Translations under genes and position numbers: made by a program | Assembly: GCF_947258355.1 (NCBI RefSeq) | Contig: NZ_CAMYIC010000020.1 | Span: forward strand, 56,420-120,419 | Origin: an uncultured Allomuricauda sp. | GTDB lineage: Bacteria; Bacteroidota; Bacteroidia; Flavobacteriales; Flavobacteriaceae | Length of the DNA stretch: 64,000 bases | Direction: 5' to 3' | Notes under the pieces: generated by a model | Told to the model about the DNA's origin: nothing | The model's database searches: none | What the model saw: only the letters and a program-made list of their open reading frames with translations | In this document: in pieces, positions 7,066-14,881 of the stretch | Numbering within the stretch: the first letter of the stretch is position 1 | How the letters are laid out: every line of letters starts with the position of its first letter

Positions 7066-7782
7066 TTAATCCATGCTGGACTCTGAAAGTCTCACAATTT
7101 CCTTCATGTAGTGCTCCAGCCCATCATTGCCACCCATGGAATTGACAATGTTCTGTTGAAAATGTTGTTTGCGGACAAGCATGTTTATGAAAATAGGATC
7201 AGTAAGCATGGCTTTGTTCTTATCGCTGGAAATGTCCATGAAATTTCCATTCTCGATGATATATGGTTCAATTTTCTGACTCCAAAAATTAAGGTCCACC
7301 TCAACAAAATCCGTGTAATGGGTTAGCACATCCTTCCAAGAGACCAAATACTTTCGTAAAGTGTCGTTTCTAATCAAGTTGATGTCCCCGGTACTCAATA
7401 AGGACTCTACAACACCATTGGATGGATTATACGGATAGCCTCCGAACATATTATCCGCATGTCGGAAGATCGAATCCCTAGATTTTGGCAAATGAAGTTT
7501 GTCAATATTCCTAAAAACAATGTTGCCGCTTTTTAAGGTGTTTATTTGAAGTTGTTTGATGGGTTCAAATCCCTCAAGGTTTTTTTTGAAGTCCTTGTGG
7601 AGCTCCTTTAAAAGGGCTTTTTCTTTGTTTCTGTCTTTTCTGTTTTCGTTCCAGGTGTTTACTTGCAGTGCCAAAAGTATACCTATCATTACCAAAATGA
7701 TTTCTCCGAAAGCATATTTTAGGTAAGAACCCATATTGTTATTCTTCATAAGTTCAAAGCGTATTTTTCTAAATAACCTCAC
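7066..7782 (-). CDS. DUF6090-family membrane-anchored protein
   Basis: 238 residues. One transmembrane helix near the N-terminus (about 25-44: FGEIILVMIGILLALQV) is followed by NTWNE and a long helical, charged extramembrane region (about 50-235). The N-terminal pattern (FRKIR...YLKYAFGEI...IGILLALQVNTWNENRK) is the hallmark of the DUF6090 family of Bacteroidota. The GTG start at 7782 is preferred over the ATG at 7749 because the family conserves the short FRKIR segment ahead of the helix. No function is known for the family. It is followed by a strong terminator. Confidence 0.8.
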   Translation of the reverse strand: MRLFRKIRFELMKNNNMGSYLKYAFGEIILVMIGILLALQVNTWNENRKDRNKEKALLKELHKDFKKNLEGFEPIKQLQINTLKSGNIVFRNIDKLHLPKSRDSIFRHADNMFGGYPYNPSNGVVESLLSTGDINLIRNDTLRKYLVSWKDVLTHYTDFVEVDLNFWSQKIEPYIIENGNFMDISSDKNKAMLTDPIFINMLVRKQHFQQNIVNSMGGNDGLEHYMKEIVRLSESSMD

Positions 7783-7825
7783 CTGCTTTAAATTTTAATA
7801 AGACTCGTATGGCTCCCTAAAAGCA

Positions 7826-8248
7826 TCAAGTCTGCCTATCCTTGGTTCGATATACAAATTTAAGGCCGCTCCAATCATTATCTATTGCAGCAACTTTAAT
7901 ATCCACAAGCCCCAAGTCGAGGATATGTTCCCGTATTAAATCTCGTTTTAAGTCCGTTTGGATTTTGGATTGCCCTTTGGGCCAGCTAATCCATAAAAGA
8001 CCATCTTTCTTTAATGCCCTGATAAATTTGCCCACATGGGTTTGTAGCTCATGAAACGAAGTGAAGAACAAATGGATAAAATCTATTTCCTTTTCGTTGG
8101 ATTGGTCGATGCTAACAACATTGAGATTTGAGGGCAGGTCGGAATACAAATCAAAATAATATTCAGGAACATTGTACAGAAGAATGTTGTATCCTTCTTT
8201 AAGGCCTAATTTTTTCCCCAAAGGTGTTCCGGAGTATCCCGCGCTCAT
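7826..8248 (-). CDS. DUF3052-family protein
   Basis: 140 residues, probably cytosolic. The start SAGYSGTPLGKKLGL is the signature of the DUF3052 family. The fold looks like a reduced Rossmann/methyltransferase type (NILLYNVPEYY strand, DFIHLFFTS, KKDGLLWISWPKG strand), but there is no clear SAM-binding glycine motif, so catalysis cannot be assumed. The C-terminal VAAIDNDWSGLKFVYR is also typical. The gene lies alone between an MBL hydrolase and DUF6090, all on the minus strand, with 43-62 bp gaps. Role unknown. Confidence 0.75.
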   Translation of the reverse strand: MSAGYSGTPLGKKLGLKEGYNILLYNVPEYYFDLYSDLPSNLNVVSIDQSNEKEIDFIHLFFTSFHELQTHVGKFIRALKKDGLLWISWPKGQSKIQTDLKRDLIREHILDLGLVDIKVAAIDNDWSGLKFVYRTKDRQT

Positions 8249-8310
8249 TACAAACCTTTTCCGATTTTTAAGTCTTTAAATTACATTAATTTATCCAAAT
8301 AGGCTTTTTC

Positions 8311-8994
8311 TTATACATTAATGGACTCGCCAATATCTGGTAAAATCAACTTCTTTCCTTTTTTCTCAAAATACTCAACCGCTTTGGATTTATCTATTTT
8401 AATAGGTGGAAAAGTGTCGTAATGACAACCAATAACAGTGTTACATTCAATAAAGTCACATGCAATAGTGGCGTCTTCGTATCCCATGGTAAAATTGTCA
8501 CCAATAGGCAGGACCGCAATATCCAATTTTGGACAGGTTTTAGGGATAAGTTCCATATCCTTGGTCAACGCAGTGTCCCCTGCAATGTAAATACATTTAG
8601 AGTCATCGTAGAGTACAAAGCCACCGGGATTTCCCCCATTGCTGCCATCGGGCAGCATACTGGAGTGCACGGCATTCACATATTTGGCTGTGCCAAAGTC
8701 AAAGGTATATTTCCCTCCGTGGTTCATTCCGTGTCCATTGATGCCTTTATTGCCAAACCACGTTGCCACCTCAAAGTTGGAGACCAAGAGTGCCTCTGGA
8801 TTGTTTTTTGCAATGGCTTCTACATCCAGTACGTGATCTTGATGCCCATGGGTCACGAAAATGTAGTCGACCTTAAGGCTGTCAATATCAACATCCGATG
8901 CCATTTCGTTGCCTGTGATAAAAGGATCAAAAAGTATTTTCTTTCCGTTCATTTCTACCAACAATGTTGCGTGGCCTAAATAGGTGATTTTCAT
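8311..8994 (-). CDS. UPF0173-type metal-dependent hydrolase (MBL fold)
   Basis: 227 residues, the usual length for UlaG-like metallo-β-lactamase-fold hydrolases of the UPF0173 group. The dinuclear-metal motif HxHxDH is complete: THGHQDHVLD at about residues 49-58. Further ligands are provided by VNAVHSS (about 106-112) and IAGDTALT (about 135-142), with a late His in IGCHYDTFPP. The N-terminal YLGHATLLVEMNGKKILFDP is characteristic. The enzyme is cytosolic and hydrolyses an unidentified ester or phosphodiester; family substrates are mostly unknown. Confidence 0.85.
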   Translation of the reverse strand: MKITYLGHATLLVEMNGKKILFDPFITGNEMASDVDIDSLKVDYIFVTHGHQDHVLDVEAIAKNNPEALLVSNFEVATWFGNKGINGHGMNHGGKYTFDFGTAKYVNAVHSSMLPDGSNGGNPGGFVLYDDSKCIYIAGDTALTKDMELIPKTCPKLDIAVLPIGDNFTMGYEDATIACDFIECNTVIGCHYDTFPPIKIDKSKAVEYFEKKGKKLILPDIGESINV

Positions 8995-9164
8995 AGTATG
9001 TAATTTTTGTTTGATTTTAGAAATAACTGTAAAACCGAAAGTATTTCTACCTTCTGCATAAAGTTAGGAAGAACCCCTGTTAATTTCAATTCGAAAAGGA
9101 AACGGAGAAAGAGAATGCACGATTTTTTTTGAATTCTTAAATTATGGATTGCAGAAAAAGGGTT

Positions 9165-9172
9165 TACCTTTG
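9165..9172 (+). promoter_or_regulatory. Promoter -7 element of queD-like gene
   Basis: TACCTTTG is an exact Bacteroidota -7 element (TAnnTTTG). It ends 4 bases before the ATG at 9177, so the transcript is probably leaderless or nearly so. This rules out the longer in-frame start at 9144. A TTG lies upstream, but closer than the usual -33 spacing. Confidence 0.5.
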
Positions 9173-9176
9173 CAAT

Positions 9177-9590
9177 ATGATTGCTACAATTTGCAGAAAA
9201 GCCCATTTTAATGCCGCGCATAGGCTCCATAATCCCAATTGGAGCAAGGAGAAGAACATAGAGGTGTTCGGTAAATGCAACAGTCCAAGTTTTCACGGTC
9301 ATAATTTTGACCTTGAAGTGAGGATTAAGGGCGAAGTTGACCCGGATACCGGTTTTGTAATGGACCTTGCCGATTTGGGCAAATTGATAAAAGATGAGGT
9401 TGAGGAGCGTTTTGATCACAAGAACTTGAACGAAGATTGTCCAGAGTTTACGAACCTATTGCCTACCACGGAATACTTTGTAAAAGTGATTTACGATATT
9501 TTGAAGCCCAAACTGAAAAAGGGACAATTGTTGCACATAACTTTGCACGAGACATCAAAGAACTCTGCAGAGTATGGAGATTGGGATTAA
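9177..9590 (+). CDS. queD: 6-carboxytetrahydropterin synthase / PTPS-family enzyme
   Basis: 137 residues. Converts dihydroneopterin triphosphate to a tetrahydropterin; in bacteria usually QueD of the queuosine (preQ0) pathway. Zinc ligands His15 (NAAHRL), His40 and His42 (SFHGHNF) and the catalytic Cys34 (GKCNSP) are present, as are FDHKNLN and a C-terminal HETSKNSAEY with the substrate-binding Glu. Length is normal. The start at 9177 is chosen over 9144 because the protein family begins here and a -7 promoter element lies between the two. The neighbours (MBL hydrolase, tRNA-Val) do not reveal the pathway; a biopterin-type PTPS cannot be fully excluded. Confidence 0.85.
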   Translation: MIATICRKAHFNAAHRLHNPNWSKEKNIEVFGKCNSPSFHGHNFDLEVRIKGEVDPDTGFVMDLADLGKLIKDEVEERFDHKNLNEDCPEFTNLLPTTEYFVKVIYDILKPKLKKGQLLHITLHETSKNSAEYGDWD

Positions 9591-9618
9591 ATTCCGATAT
9601 TGCAGCCCAATTTATAAG

Positions 9619-9693
9619 GGGATATTAGCTCAGTTGGTTTAGAGCGCTGTCTTGACAGGGCAGAGGTCACTGGTTCGAATCCAGTATATCCCA
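9619..9693 (+). tRNA. tRNA-Val (anticodon GAC)
   Basis: Complete cloverleaf of 75 bases. Acceptor stem GGGATAT/ATATCCC with discriminator A, D-arm AGCTCAGTTGGTTTAGAGC, anticodon stem CTGTC/GGCAG with loop TTGACAG (anticodon GAC), T-arm ACTGG-TTCGAAT-CCAGT. CCA is not encoded. Confidence 0.95.
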
Positions 9694-9710
9694 CTTTTAC
9701 TTCTTCACAA

Positions 9711-10979
9711 TTACAGAATTTCCAATACGCGTTCCAGCGCCATTCCACGTGATCCTTTAATGAGCAAAGCTCCTTTTTCCAAAGGATGTTTTGAAAGGTG
9801 CTCCTTTAAATCATCAAAAGATTCAAACTTGTTCAACATTGTATTGGTGCCATGGAAATTTTCTCCTACCAGATAGACATCATCAAAACCCAATTCCTTT
9901 GCAAAATCTGCAATGGCTTGATGTTCTTCGGCCGCCGTGCTGCCAAGTTCGAACATATCGCCAATAATCAATGTTTTTCTTTGGGCATCCATCAAACTAA
10001 AGTTTTCCAAAGCAGCCTTCATGCTAGTGGGATTGGCGTTATAGGCGTCCAGAACAATATCAAACCCATTTTTAGCCAGTAACTGGGACCTATTATTTTG
10101 TGGTAAATAGCTCTCAATGGCCGATTTGATATCTTCCAATGGCACATTGAAATATTTTCCCATTAAAATGGCCGCACAACAATTGGGAAAGTTGTACTTG
10201 CCCACCAGTTGCGTTTGTATTTGGATGTCCTCTGCTTCTAGGGCAACATAAGGGTTTACTCCAAGTAGTTTGATGTTGTAGTATTGATGGTCGCTGGCGC
10301 TAAAACCCATCTTTTTGGCATAGTTCGCCAATTTCTCTTTTTGAATGTCATCATCGGCATTAAGGAAAACGTATTTACCATTGGCCATTAAATAATCATA
10401 CATTTCACTTTTGCCTTTGATTACCCCTTCTACACCCCCGAAACCTTCCAAATGGGCCTTGCCAAAATTGGTGATGTAACCAAAATCGGGCTGGGCTATG
10501 TTGCAAAGGGACTGGATTTCCTTTTGGTGGTTGGCACCCATTTCCACGATAGCGATTTCGGTGTCCTTTTTTATGGACAGCAACGTCAATGGAACACCAA
10601 TATGATTGTTGAGGTTACCTTGGGTGGCTATGGTTTTGTACTTCTTGGAGATGACTGCATTGACGAGTTCCTTGGTCGTGGTTTTGCCATTGCTACCCGT
10701 AAGCGATACTATTTTTGCCTTGGAATGGTTTCTGTGATAGGTTGCCAATTGCTGTAAAGTGGTCAAAACATCTTCGCAAAGTATTAATCTATCGGAGGAT
10801 TTAAATTCTTCTTCATCAATAATGGCATAAGCAGCACCTTTGTCCAAGGCCTCCTGAGCAAATGCATTGCCATTAAAATTGGGCCCCTTTAGGGCAAAGA
10901 ACAGACAGTTTTCGGTAATTTTCCGAGTGTCGGTACATATATTGGGATGCTCTAAAAATAGAGCGTGCAACTCTTTCAT
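9711..10979 (-). CDS. murF: UDP-N-acetylmuramoyl-tripeptide--D-alanyl-D-alanine ligase
   Basis: 422 residues from the ATG at 10979; a second ATG two codons upstream (10985) is equally possible, while the longer open frame runs into gldJ. The enzyme adds D-Ala-D-Ala to the cytoplasmic peptidoglycan precursor. Seen: N-terminal domain with CTDTRKITENCLFFALKG, P-loop TGSNGKTTTKE, the central EMGANHQKEI and NFGKAHLEGFGG motifs typical of MurF, and the C-terminal domain with LDAYNANPTSM and GDMFELG. It lies downstream of gldJ, a gene order also known in other flavobacteria, but a strong terminator sits between them, so it probably has its own promoter or relies on read-through. Confidence 0.95.
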   Translation of the reverse strand: MKELHALFLEHPNICTDTRKITENCLFFALKGPNFNGNAFAQEALDKGAAYAIIDEEEFKSSDRLILCEDVLTTLQQLATYHRNHSKAKIVSLTGSNGKTTTKELVNAVISKKYKTIATQGNLNNHIGVPLTLLSIKKDTEIAIVEMGANHQKEIQSLCNIAQPDFGYITNFGKAHLEGFGGVEGVIKGKSEMYDYLMANGKYVFLNADDDIQKEKLANYAKKMGFSASDHQYYNIKLLGVNPYVALEAEDIQIQTQLVGKYNFPNCCAAILMGKYFNVPLEDIKSAIESYLPQNNRSQLLAKNGFDIVLDAYNANPTSMKAALENFSLMDAQRKTLIIGDMFELGSTAAEEHQAIADFAKELGFDDVYLVGENFHGTNTMLNKFESFDDLKEHLSKHPLEKGALLIKGSRGMALERVLEIL

Positions 10980-10998
10980 TGTCATAAATCGAAGATAA

Positions 10999-11032
10999 AA
11001 AAAAGCCCCGACCTTTTGGCCGGGGCTTTTTA
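10999..11032 (-). terminator. Intrinsic terminator of gldJ
   Basis: GC-rich stem built on AAAAAGCCCC/GGGGCTTTTT around a short loop, followed on the minus strand by eight T. It starts 17 bp after the gldJ stop and ends about 20 bp before the murF start. Confidence 0.85.
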
Positions 11033-11049
11033 AAATACTCAATAAGTTT

Positions 11050-12699
11050 TTATCTCGCTTTTTTGTGTCGTACAGTTTTCTTGGTTCTTGATTTTGAACC
11101 AACTCTGGACATGGCACATCTAAACCCGATATCGTCTGTTGCCATATATTGTGGCAAGTATCGTCGCTGTGCTGGATCTAACCAGAATGCTCGGTCTCTC
11201 CAAGATCCACCTTTGTACACTCGAACTTCGTTATTGATCAATGAAGTTCTGTAGTTGGACTCATCGTATTGGCGTACAAGTTCACCATCATCGTTGCGTT
11301 CCACCTTGTGCTGAGGGGAGTCGTACATTTTTTGGTTGTCCTCTTCATCACTAAAGCGGCTGAAGAACCTTGAAGAACCTGGGTCACCATCTCTAAATCC
11401 TCTATTGTCACTTTTGTCAAAATTGGTTCTTAAGTAAGTTTCTTGTTCTGTAACGGGAACTTCTTTTACTTCACCTGGAAGATTGACTGCCACAATTTTA
11501 CCGTTGGGTAAAGTGTCGTAAACAATATTATCTTCCAATACTTCAACTTTTCCATCTTCACCTATAGCTTTTTTCATAAAGACGTTACCACGGTAATAGT
11601 TAAAATCACTGATTTCATCATCCACTATAGGACGGTAAACATCGGCTACCCATTCATTTACGTTTCCGGCCATATCGTAAAGACCAAAATCGTTGGGTTT
11701 ATATGATTTAACCTCTCCGGTAATATCGGCGCCATCATCGGACCATCCTGCAATACCTCCGTAATCACCTTTACCTTGTTTAAAGTTGGCCAATTGGTCC
11801 CCTCGACCTACACGTTGTCCATTTCTTGTGTAATCACCTTCCCATGGATATTTTTTTCTACCTCTGTAGTTATTGTACTCCCTAGTTCCTACAAGAGCTT
11901 GGGCAGCATATTCCCATTCCGTTTCGGTGGGGAGTCTGTAGGCGGGCATGATAATTCCGCTACTTCTTTTAGCAAATGCATTGATAGAGTCTTGTTTTTG
12001 TTTCCCTTGCAGTGAATCAATCTCACCTCCATAAACGGATTCAGGATTGTTCAAATAGGCCTCGGTACTGAAAGTGCCATCCAATTCACCGTTCAACACC
12101 TTGTACTTTGTGTCTTCTGCAAGGTAACCCTCTCTTTCCAGCATAACCTCATTTACTCTGTCTGTTCTCCATTCGGCATATTGGGTGGCTTGAACCCAGT
12201 TCACTCCTACAACAGGGTACTCGGCGTATGCGGGATGTCTCAGATAGTTGTTGGTCATGGTTTCATTGAAGCCCAATCGATTTCTCCAAACCAATGTATC
12301 GGGAAGTGCTCCCTTGTAAATGTTGGCATAGTTGGGATTATCTGGAGGATATACCTCTTTAAGGTAATCCAAGTACTCCAAATACATTACATTGGTTACC
12401 TCTGTCTCATCCATGTAGAAAGACTGGACATGCTGTTGCGTTGGCGTATTGTTCCAATCATGCATGATGTCGTCTTGTACTTTACCTTTAGTAAAAGTTC
12501 CACCTTCCACAAATACGGTTCCTGGAGGTGTTTCTTGCTCTTTAAAATCTGAATTGTATTGAAATCCTCCTTCTTTGGCATTGATTTTCCAGCCAGTGGC
12601 TCTGGAGACGTTCTTGGATGAGGAAGAGTTTTTACAACTGGAAAAACTTCCCATCACTACGGCGCAAGAAAGTACAACTTTGAATAAGTGTTTTTTCAT
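11050..12699 (-). CDS. gldJ: Gliding motility lipoprotein GldJ
   Basis: 549 residues. GldJ is an envelope lipoprotein needed for gliding and for the type IX secretion system. Lipoprotein signal with Cys22 (SFSSCKNS), then a formylglycine-generating-enzyme/SUMF1-type fold: GTFVEGGTFTKG, FYMDETEVTN, YPVVGVNWVQATQYAEWR, RLPTETEWEYAA, FGLYDMAGNVNEWVAD and the C-terminal VYKGGSWRDRAFWLDPAQRR. The catalytic Cys pair of true FGE enzymes is absent there, as expected for GldJ. A basic tail (SRTKKTVRHKKAR) ends the protein. It is divergent from porV across 385 bp. Confidence 0.95.
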   Translation of the reverse strand: MKKHLFKVVLSCAVVMGSFSSCKNSSSSKNVSRATGWKINAKEGGFQYNSDFKEQETPPGTVFVEGGTFTKGKVQDDIMHDWNNTPTQQHVQSFYMDETEVTNVMYLEYLDYLKEVYPPDNPNYANIYKGALPDTLVWRNRLGFNETMTNNYLRHPAYAEYPVVGVNWVQATQYAEWRTDRVNEVMLEREGYLAEDTKYKVLNGELDGTFSTEAYLNNPESVYGGEIDSLQGKQKQDSINAFAKRSSGIIMPAYRLPTETEWEYAAQALVGTREYNNYRGRKKYPWEGDYTRNGQRVGRGDQLANFKQGKGDYGGIAGWSDDGADITGEVKSYKPNDFGLYDMAGNVNEWVADVYRPIVDDEISDFNYYRGNVFMKKAIGEDGKVEVLEDNIVYDTLPNGKIVAVNLPGEVKEVPVTEQETYLRTNFDKSDNRGFRDGDPGSSRFFSRFSDEEDNQKMYDSPQHKVERNDDGELVRQYDESNYRTSLINNEVRVYKGGSWRDRAFWLDPAQRRYLPQYMATDDIGFRCAMSRVGSKSRTKKTVRHKKAR

Positions 12700-13084
12700 A
12701 ATTTGGTCTTGAGTACTTTAAAACTCAGGGCTTTTTGCCCTCAGTAACTTCGTTGTTTTGATTTTTTAAAATCCTTCAATGGCTTTAAAACGGTGTTTTT
12801 ACCATTATATTTTGTGCTCATCAAATATTTCTGGTAACATGGCAATTGGCACATGCTACACTTCAGTAACGGAGAAGGTGCCGAATTAGTATGGAAGCTT
12901 TTGCTTTTAACGATTTAAATGAGGTCTAAAGAATTCTGCAAGATTGATTTATACGCAAAGACAAGTCATAATTTTAAAAAACATACCTATAATTACACGA
13001 ATTTGCCGAAAAGAGCGTTAACATGTAATATATCCAACTGAAAGAATTTGGATTATGAACTTTACTAAACGCTAAATACTTACA
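12700..13084. other. 385-bp divergent region between gldJ and porV
   Basis: Contains no porU, although gldJ, porU and porV are neighbours in Flavobacterium johnsoniae. On the gldJ side there is a 26-codon open frame (12741-12821, minus; MSTKYNGKNTVLKPLKDF then a basic tail) and, overlapping its stop, a small hairpin AGGGC-TTTTT-GCCCT (12727-12741). No exact TAnnTTTG element is visible for either gene. Confidence 0.5.
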
Positions 13085-14230
13085 ATGAGAAAGTTACTTT
13101 TATTGGTTGTGTTGTTTGCCATTGCCCCAAGGTTGAGCGCACAGCAAGAAAGAGCGATTACAACAGCGGTTCCATTTTTAACCATTGCAGCAGATGCTCG
13201 GGCATCTGGTATGGGAGACATGGGCGTTGCAACTTCTTTTGATGCATATTCCCAACAATGGAACCCGGCCAAATATGCTTTTGCCACCAAAAAATCAGGG
13301 GTGGGTATCAGTTATACCCCATATTTGGAAACTATTGTCAACGATGTCTCTTTGTTAAATGCCAACTACTATAATAAACTTAATGACCGAAGTGCGTTTG
13401 CCTTTGGACTTCGTTATTTTGGTTTGGGAGAAATTGAGCTTAGACAAACATTCGACCAGCAACCCACTTTGGTGAAGCCCAATGAATTTGCTCTTGATGC
13501 CTCTTATTCGTTAAAATTGAGTCCAAGTTTTTCCATGGCTATCGGAGGTCGATTCATTAGCTCCAATCTTCGTTTTCAGGATAGTTCGCAAGATTCACAG
13601 GCTGCTAATGCCTTTGCGGTGGATGTAGCTGGATTTTTTAGATCTCGTGAAATTGCATACAGTAATTACGATGGGCGTTGGAGGGCAGGTTTCAATATAT
13701 CAAACTTGGGCGGTTCCTTACAATATGATGCCGGAGGACAAGAAAACTTTTTGCCGACAAACCTAAAATTCGGTGGAGGTTTCGATTTTATTTTTGACCA
13801 AGACAACGTTTTGGCTATCAGTACCGAGTTTAACAAGTTGTTGGTCCCTACACCAAGAGATTTCAATGGCGATGGTCAAATTACATCCGAGGATAATGAT
13901 GAATATCAAAATATTAGTTTTTTTAATGGGGTCTTTGAATCTTTTGGGGATGCGCCAGATGGATTTGGCGAAGAATTAAAAGAAGTCACTTGGGCACTTG
14001 GAGCCGAATATAGGTTCCGTGAGGCCTTTATGTTGAGAAGTGGTTACTTCAACGAAAGTGAAGAAAAAGGGTCTCGAAAGTTCTTTACGCTTGGTGCTGG
14101 TTTCATGTTTAAATCGGCTCAGATAGATCTTTCTTATCTGTTCTCAACTTCACAGGTTCGTAATCCACTTGAAAACACCTTACGATTTTCGCTCACTTTT
14201 AATTTTGGAGAAGAATTTTATAATGATTGA
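13085..14230 (+). CDS. porV: Type IX secretion outer-membrane protein PorV (LptO)
   Basis: 381 residues. PorV is an outer-membrane β-barrel that brings type IX cargo from the translocon to the attachment complex. Signal peptide 1-20 (ends LSAQ) is followed by the family signature PFLTIAADARASGMGDMGVA and QQWNPAKYAF, then alternating β-strands to a final LRFSLTFNFG. Length is normal. A strong terminator follows. porU, the sortase usually encoded beside it, is not in the window. The start is set by the first ATG ahead of the signal peptide. Confidence 0.92.
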   Translation: MRKLLLLVVLFAIAPRLSAQQERAITTAVPFLTIAADARASGMGDMGVATSFDAYSQQWNPAKYAFATKKSGVGISYTPYLETIVNDVSLLNANYYNKLNDRSAFAFGLRYFGLGEIELRQTFDQQPTLVKPNEFALDASYSLKLSPSFSMAIGGRFISSNLRFQDSSQDSQAANAFAVDVAGFFRSREIAYSNYDGRWRAGFNISNLGGSLQYDAGGQENFLPTNLKFGGGFDFIFDQDNVLAISTEFNKLLVPTPRDFNGDGQITSEDNDEYQNISFFNGVFESFGDAPDGFGEELKEVTWALGAEYRFREAFMLRSGYFNESEEKGSRKFFTLGAGFMFKSAQIDLSYLFSTSQVRNPLENTLRFSLTFNFGEEFYND

Positions 14231-14253
14231 CAAAGCATAAAATAAATAGGAAA

Positions 14254-14281
14254 GAACCTGTCCCTTGGGCAGGTTTTTTTA
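14254..14281 (+). terminator. Intrinsic terminator of porV
   Basis: Stem AACCTG-(T)CCC / GGG-CAGGTT with a TT loop and a run of seven T. Its T-tail overlaps the -7 element of the next gene. Confidence 0.8.
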
Positions 14282-14287
14282 TTTTTG
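14280..14287 (+). promoter_or_regulatory. Promoter -7 element of cdd
   Basis: TATTTTTG matches TAnnTTTG exactly, 20 bp upstream of the cdd ATG and directly on the tail of the porV terminator. No clear -33 TTG at normal spacing. Confidence 0.4.
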
Positions 14288-14307
14288 GAATACACCCCTA
14301 AAGTTAT

Positions 14308-14799
14308 ATGGAAAAAAAGAAAATTGGTTTTGAGCTGCTCATTTATGAGAATGAATCAGAGTTGTCACAAAACGATAGGAAATTGTTACACGATGCGGCA
14401 GCTGCCAGAGAAAAAGCTTATGCACCTTATTCAAAGTTTAAGGTAGGAGCAGCAGTACTATTGGAAAATGGTGAAGTTGTTATAGGGAACAATCAGGAAA
14501 ATGCATCCTATCCTTCTGGGCTGTGCGCCGAGCGAGTGGCTATTTTTCATGCAGGGGCCAAATATCCGGGAGTGGCCGTAAAAGCCATAGCTATATGCGC
14601 TTCTTCATCCAAGCAAGAGGTTGATGTGCCAGCAGCACCATGCGGCAATTGTAGGCAGTCCATTATAGAGTATGAGCAAAAGCAGAAAAGCCCGATTTCG
14701 TTGTTGTTGAGTTCCGAAACAGGTCCTATATACAAGTGCAAATCCACCGCGGATATTTTGCCAATGGCATTCAATAGCTCATTTTTGGGTGATTCTTAA
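14308..14799 (+). CDS. cdd: Cytidine deaminase
   Basis: 163 residues, the size of the homotetrameric class. Deaminates cytidine and deoxycytidine to uridines in pyrimidine salvage. The zinc site is intact: CAE (73-75, with the catalytic Glu74-type acid) and PCGNC (111-115), i.e. the three-cysteine form. The substrate-binding YSKFKVGAAV and NQENASYPSGLC segments are also present. The N-terminal 25 residues are a slightly longer extension than in short bacterial Cdd. It has its own -7 element after the porV terminator, so it is not simply part of a porV operon. Confidence 0.93.
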   Translation: MEKKKIGFELLIYENESELSQNDRKLLHDAAAAREKAYAPYSKFKVGAAVLLENGEVVIGNNQENASYPSGLCAERVAIFHAGAKYPGVAVKAIAICASSSKQEVDVPAAPCGNCRQSIIEYEQKQKSPISLLLSSETGPIYKCKSTADILPMAFNSSFLGDS

Positions 14800-14831
14800 T
14801 TCAATTCTTTTTTCCAAAAGAGATATATATG

Positions 14832-14839
14832 TATTTTTG
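14832..14839 (+). promoter_or_regulatory. Promoter -7 element of pdhA-pdhC
   Basis: TATTTTTG matches TAnnTTTG exactly, 42 bp upstream of the pdhA ATG, predicting a start of transcription near 14846. No TTG is seen at the usual -33 distance. Confidence 0.45.
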
Positions 14840-14881
14840 CTTTTCCCTATCAAAGGGTAAATTCATTTAATACAACTGTAG

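Noticed and set aside
8422..8979. 185-codon plus-strand frame opposite the MBL hydrolase
   Set aside because: Antisense to a gene with a complete metal motif; the predicted product has no recognisable domain.
9144..9176. Longer start for the queD-like gene
   Set aside because: The promoter -7 element TACCTTTG lies between the upstream ATG and 9177, and the extra 11 residues are not family-like.
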